A stretch of DNA of 64,000 nt from Alphaproteobacteria bacterium (lineage in GTDB: Bacteria > Pseudomonadota > Alphaproteobacteria > Rs-D84 > CACZYB01): positions 1 through 64,000 of the forward strand of contig JAGBBO010000008.1 of assembly GCA_017938435.1 (NCBI GenBank), given 5' to 3'. Below, piece after piece: positions 63,057 to 64,000 of the stretch. Below the pieces are notes generated by a model that was not told the DNA's origin, searched no databases, and saw only the letters and a list, made by a program, of their open reading frames with translations. Each line of letters starts with the position of its first letter. Within the stretch, counting starts at the first letter, position 1. A program made the position numbers and the translations under genes.

Positions 63057-63227
63057 TTAGATTTTGTTTTCAACAAAAATTTCGTGCTTTCTTGTTTTTT
63101 TATCATACTTTCTGAAAGAAAGTTTTTCAGTAGTATTTGGTGATTTTGGATTTCTGTAAGTTGTATAGAATGTTCCAGTTTCTGGATTTCTTAACTTAAC
63201 TAATATTTTTACGCCTTTTTTAGCCAT
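63057..63227 (-). CDS. rpmG: 50S ribosomal protein L33
   Basis: 56 residues: MAKKGVKILVKLRNPETGTF, then YTTYRNPKSPNTTEKLSFRKYDKK and the RKHEIFVENKI end. This is a complete L33; it lacks the zinc-binding Cys pairs, as many C-minus forms do. AAGAGAGTAAAAA precedes the ATG. It lies 21 bp downstream of rpmB on the same strand, so they form a unit. Confidence 0.93.
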   Translation of the reverse strand: MAKKGVKILVKLRNPETGTFYTTYRNPKSPNTTEKLSFRKYDKKTRKHEIFVENKI

Positions 63228-63248
63228 TTTTTACTCTCTTTCACAAAA

Positions 63249-63548
63249 TTATTTTTTAGCAGCCTTTTTTGCTTGGCATTTTTGAATTCTTGCTTTAATA
63301 GCTTTTGCTTCTGGTGTTAACTTTGAATTACCAGTGTTAAGAAGGTAAGAATCGATTCCTCCGTTTGCTTCAACTGTTTTAATTCCACGACTTGTTACAT
63401 ACAATTTAACCTTTGTTCCAAGTATTTCTGATAAGAAAGAAACGATTTGAAGATTAGGTAAAAATCTTCTTTTAGTCTTTATTTCAGAATGAGAAACATT
63501 ATGACCAGACATAGGTTTTTTCTTTGTAATTTCACATACTCTTGACAT
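63249..63548 (-). CDS. rpmB: 50S ribosomal protein L28
   Basis: 99 residues: MSRVCEITKKKPMSGHNVSHS, KTKRRFLPNLQ, LYVTSRGIKTVEANGGIDSYLL, and a basic tail KCQAKKAAKK. Standard L28, with N-terminal Cys5 but no full zinc site. AAAGGATAAAA precedes the ATG. Followed by rpmG. Confidence 0.95.
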   Translation of the reverse strand: MSRVCEITKKKPMSGHNVSHSEIKTKRRFLPNLQIVSFLSEILGTKVKLYVTSRGIKTVEANGGIDSYLLNTGNSKLTPEAKAIKARIQKCQAKKAAKK

Positions 63549-63664
63549 TTTTTTATCCTTTAATTTCGTAATTAGATTGCTGAATTGTATCGTATATTAT
63601 TTTATATGTCAAGGGAAAAATAGGGAATTTGTATCTATAAATCTTAAAAAATATTAAAACCCTA

Positions 63665-63693
63665 TTGACAATATAAAATATTTTGGATATAAG
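63665..63693 (+). promoter_or_regulatory. Promoter for the truncated last gene
   Basis: Perfect TTGACA (63665-63670), 17-bp spacer, TATAAG (63688-63693), 31 bp before the ATG. Confidence 0.7.
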
Positions 63694-63724
63694 ATTTGAA
63701 ATTATTAAAAAGAGGTGTGTAAAA

Positions 63725-64000
63725 ATGGATAATATTATTGATAAAGAACCAATTTATTCAAACAGAGATATGGTCAAATTGGCAAATTCTTTTGGAATAG
63801 GACTTGATGATTTAGTAATAAGGCATTATGCAGAAATTGCAAAAATTGACGATGCAATTAATTTATTTGATATATATAATGAGGAAAGAAAAGAATTAGA
63901 GGCTTTTCTTATTGATGGGGTGGCTCCGAAATTCGTTTCTGCAGAGTTTATTTTGTTGTGTTTGAAATTTAATCCTCAATTCTATAGTTTCGCTCAGATG
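63725..64000 (+). CDS. Hypothetical protein, N-terminal part (3' end outside window)
   Basis: First 92 residues only; the frame continues beyond the window. MDNIIDKEPIYSNRDMVKLANSFGIGLDDLVIRHYAEIAKIDDAIN is hydrophilic and helical, with no signal peptide. AAGAGGTGTG lies before the ATG and a good promoter is 31 bp upstream. Not recognised. Confidence 0.55.
   Translation, partial: MDNIIDKEPIYSNRDMVKLANSFGIGLDDLVIRHYAEIAKIDDAINLFDIYNEERKELEAFLIDGVAPKFVSAEFILLCLKFNPQFYSFAQM

Overview
The window looks like a chromosomal segment of an AT-rich, small-genome-style alphaproteobacterium with a Gram-negative envelope. The alphaproteobacterial signals are a PopZ/DUF2497-like protein, a HAD protein of the alphaproteobacterial class IIA type (TIGR01459-like), ThyX in place of ThyA in view, SufBCD and an FtsQ-FtsA pair. 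LPS genes (kdsB, lptA, lptB), lipoproteins, MlaC, FadL and several outer-membrane beta-barrels show an LPS-bearing outer membrane. An oxygen-sensitive class III ribonucleotide reductase implies anaerobic growth; I infer a host- or gut-associated anaerobe, but cannot name a genus. Nothing resembles a phage, IS element, CRISPR array or integrated island, and no tRNA was seen. Coding density is high, and many genes are coupled or overlap.

Layout. 1-3.2 kb: kdsB tail, two HAD phosphatase-like genes and a DMT transporter. 3.2-5.9 kb: two hypotheticals and miaA on the minus strand. 5.9-9.8 kb: ftsY, a TetR regulator, a FadL porin and a membrane/coiled-coil/zinc-finger protein. 10-14.4 kb: two large divergent secreted Cys-containing proteins. 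14.5-18.2 kb: popZ-like gene, MBL hydrolase, zinc ribbon protein, KamA-family radical SAM enzyme. 18.4-23.5 kb: glmS, xerC, a dCMP-deaminase-like gene, the RNase P RNA (rnpB) and rlmE. 24.2-26.5 kb: a class III ribonucleotide reductase encoded in two pieces, with tandem NrdR boxes. 26.8-31.7 kb: membrane protein, sufBCD, mlaC. 31.8-37.1 kb: three outer-membrane beta-barrel genes flanking pth and a putative metallopeptidase. 37.2-43.5 kb: obgE, a glycosyltransferase, lptB-lptA, ligA, rsmE. 43.5-48 kb: ftsQ, ftsA, a degenerate ABC exporter, rpe. 48-54.6 kb: a GT2 glycosyltransferase, trxB, prmC, a metal-exporter-like permease, xseA, tsaD. 54.7-64 kb: OmpA-type proteins, pgk, thyX, lipoproteins, ribosomal proteins L33 and L28, and a truncated unknown gene.

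Most of this is housekeeping. The most unusual items are: (1) NrdD split exactly between its zinc site and its glycyl-radical segment, the radical segment being a separate ~68-residue gene with its own Shine-Dalgarno site; (2) two NrdR boxes 31 bp apart on the nrdD promoter; (3) an intact 602-residue ABC exporter between ftsA and rpe whose Walker A, signature, Walker B and H-loop are all degenerate; (4) an FtsY whose guanine-specificity and neighbouring G-motifs deviate; (5) a leader before a surface lipoprotein gene with mutually exclusive stems. Promoters follow an ordinary sigma70 pattern, usually TTGnnn, 17 bp, TATAAT-like, often with TTGCAT as the -35.
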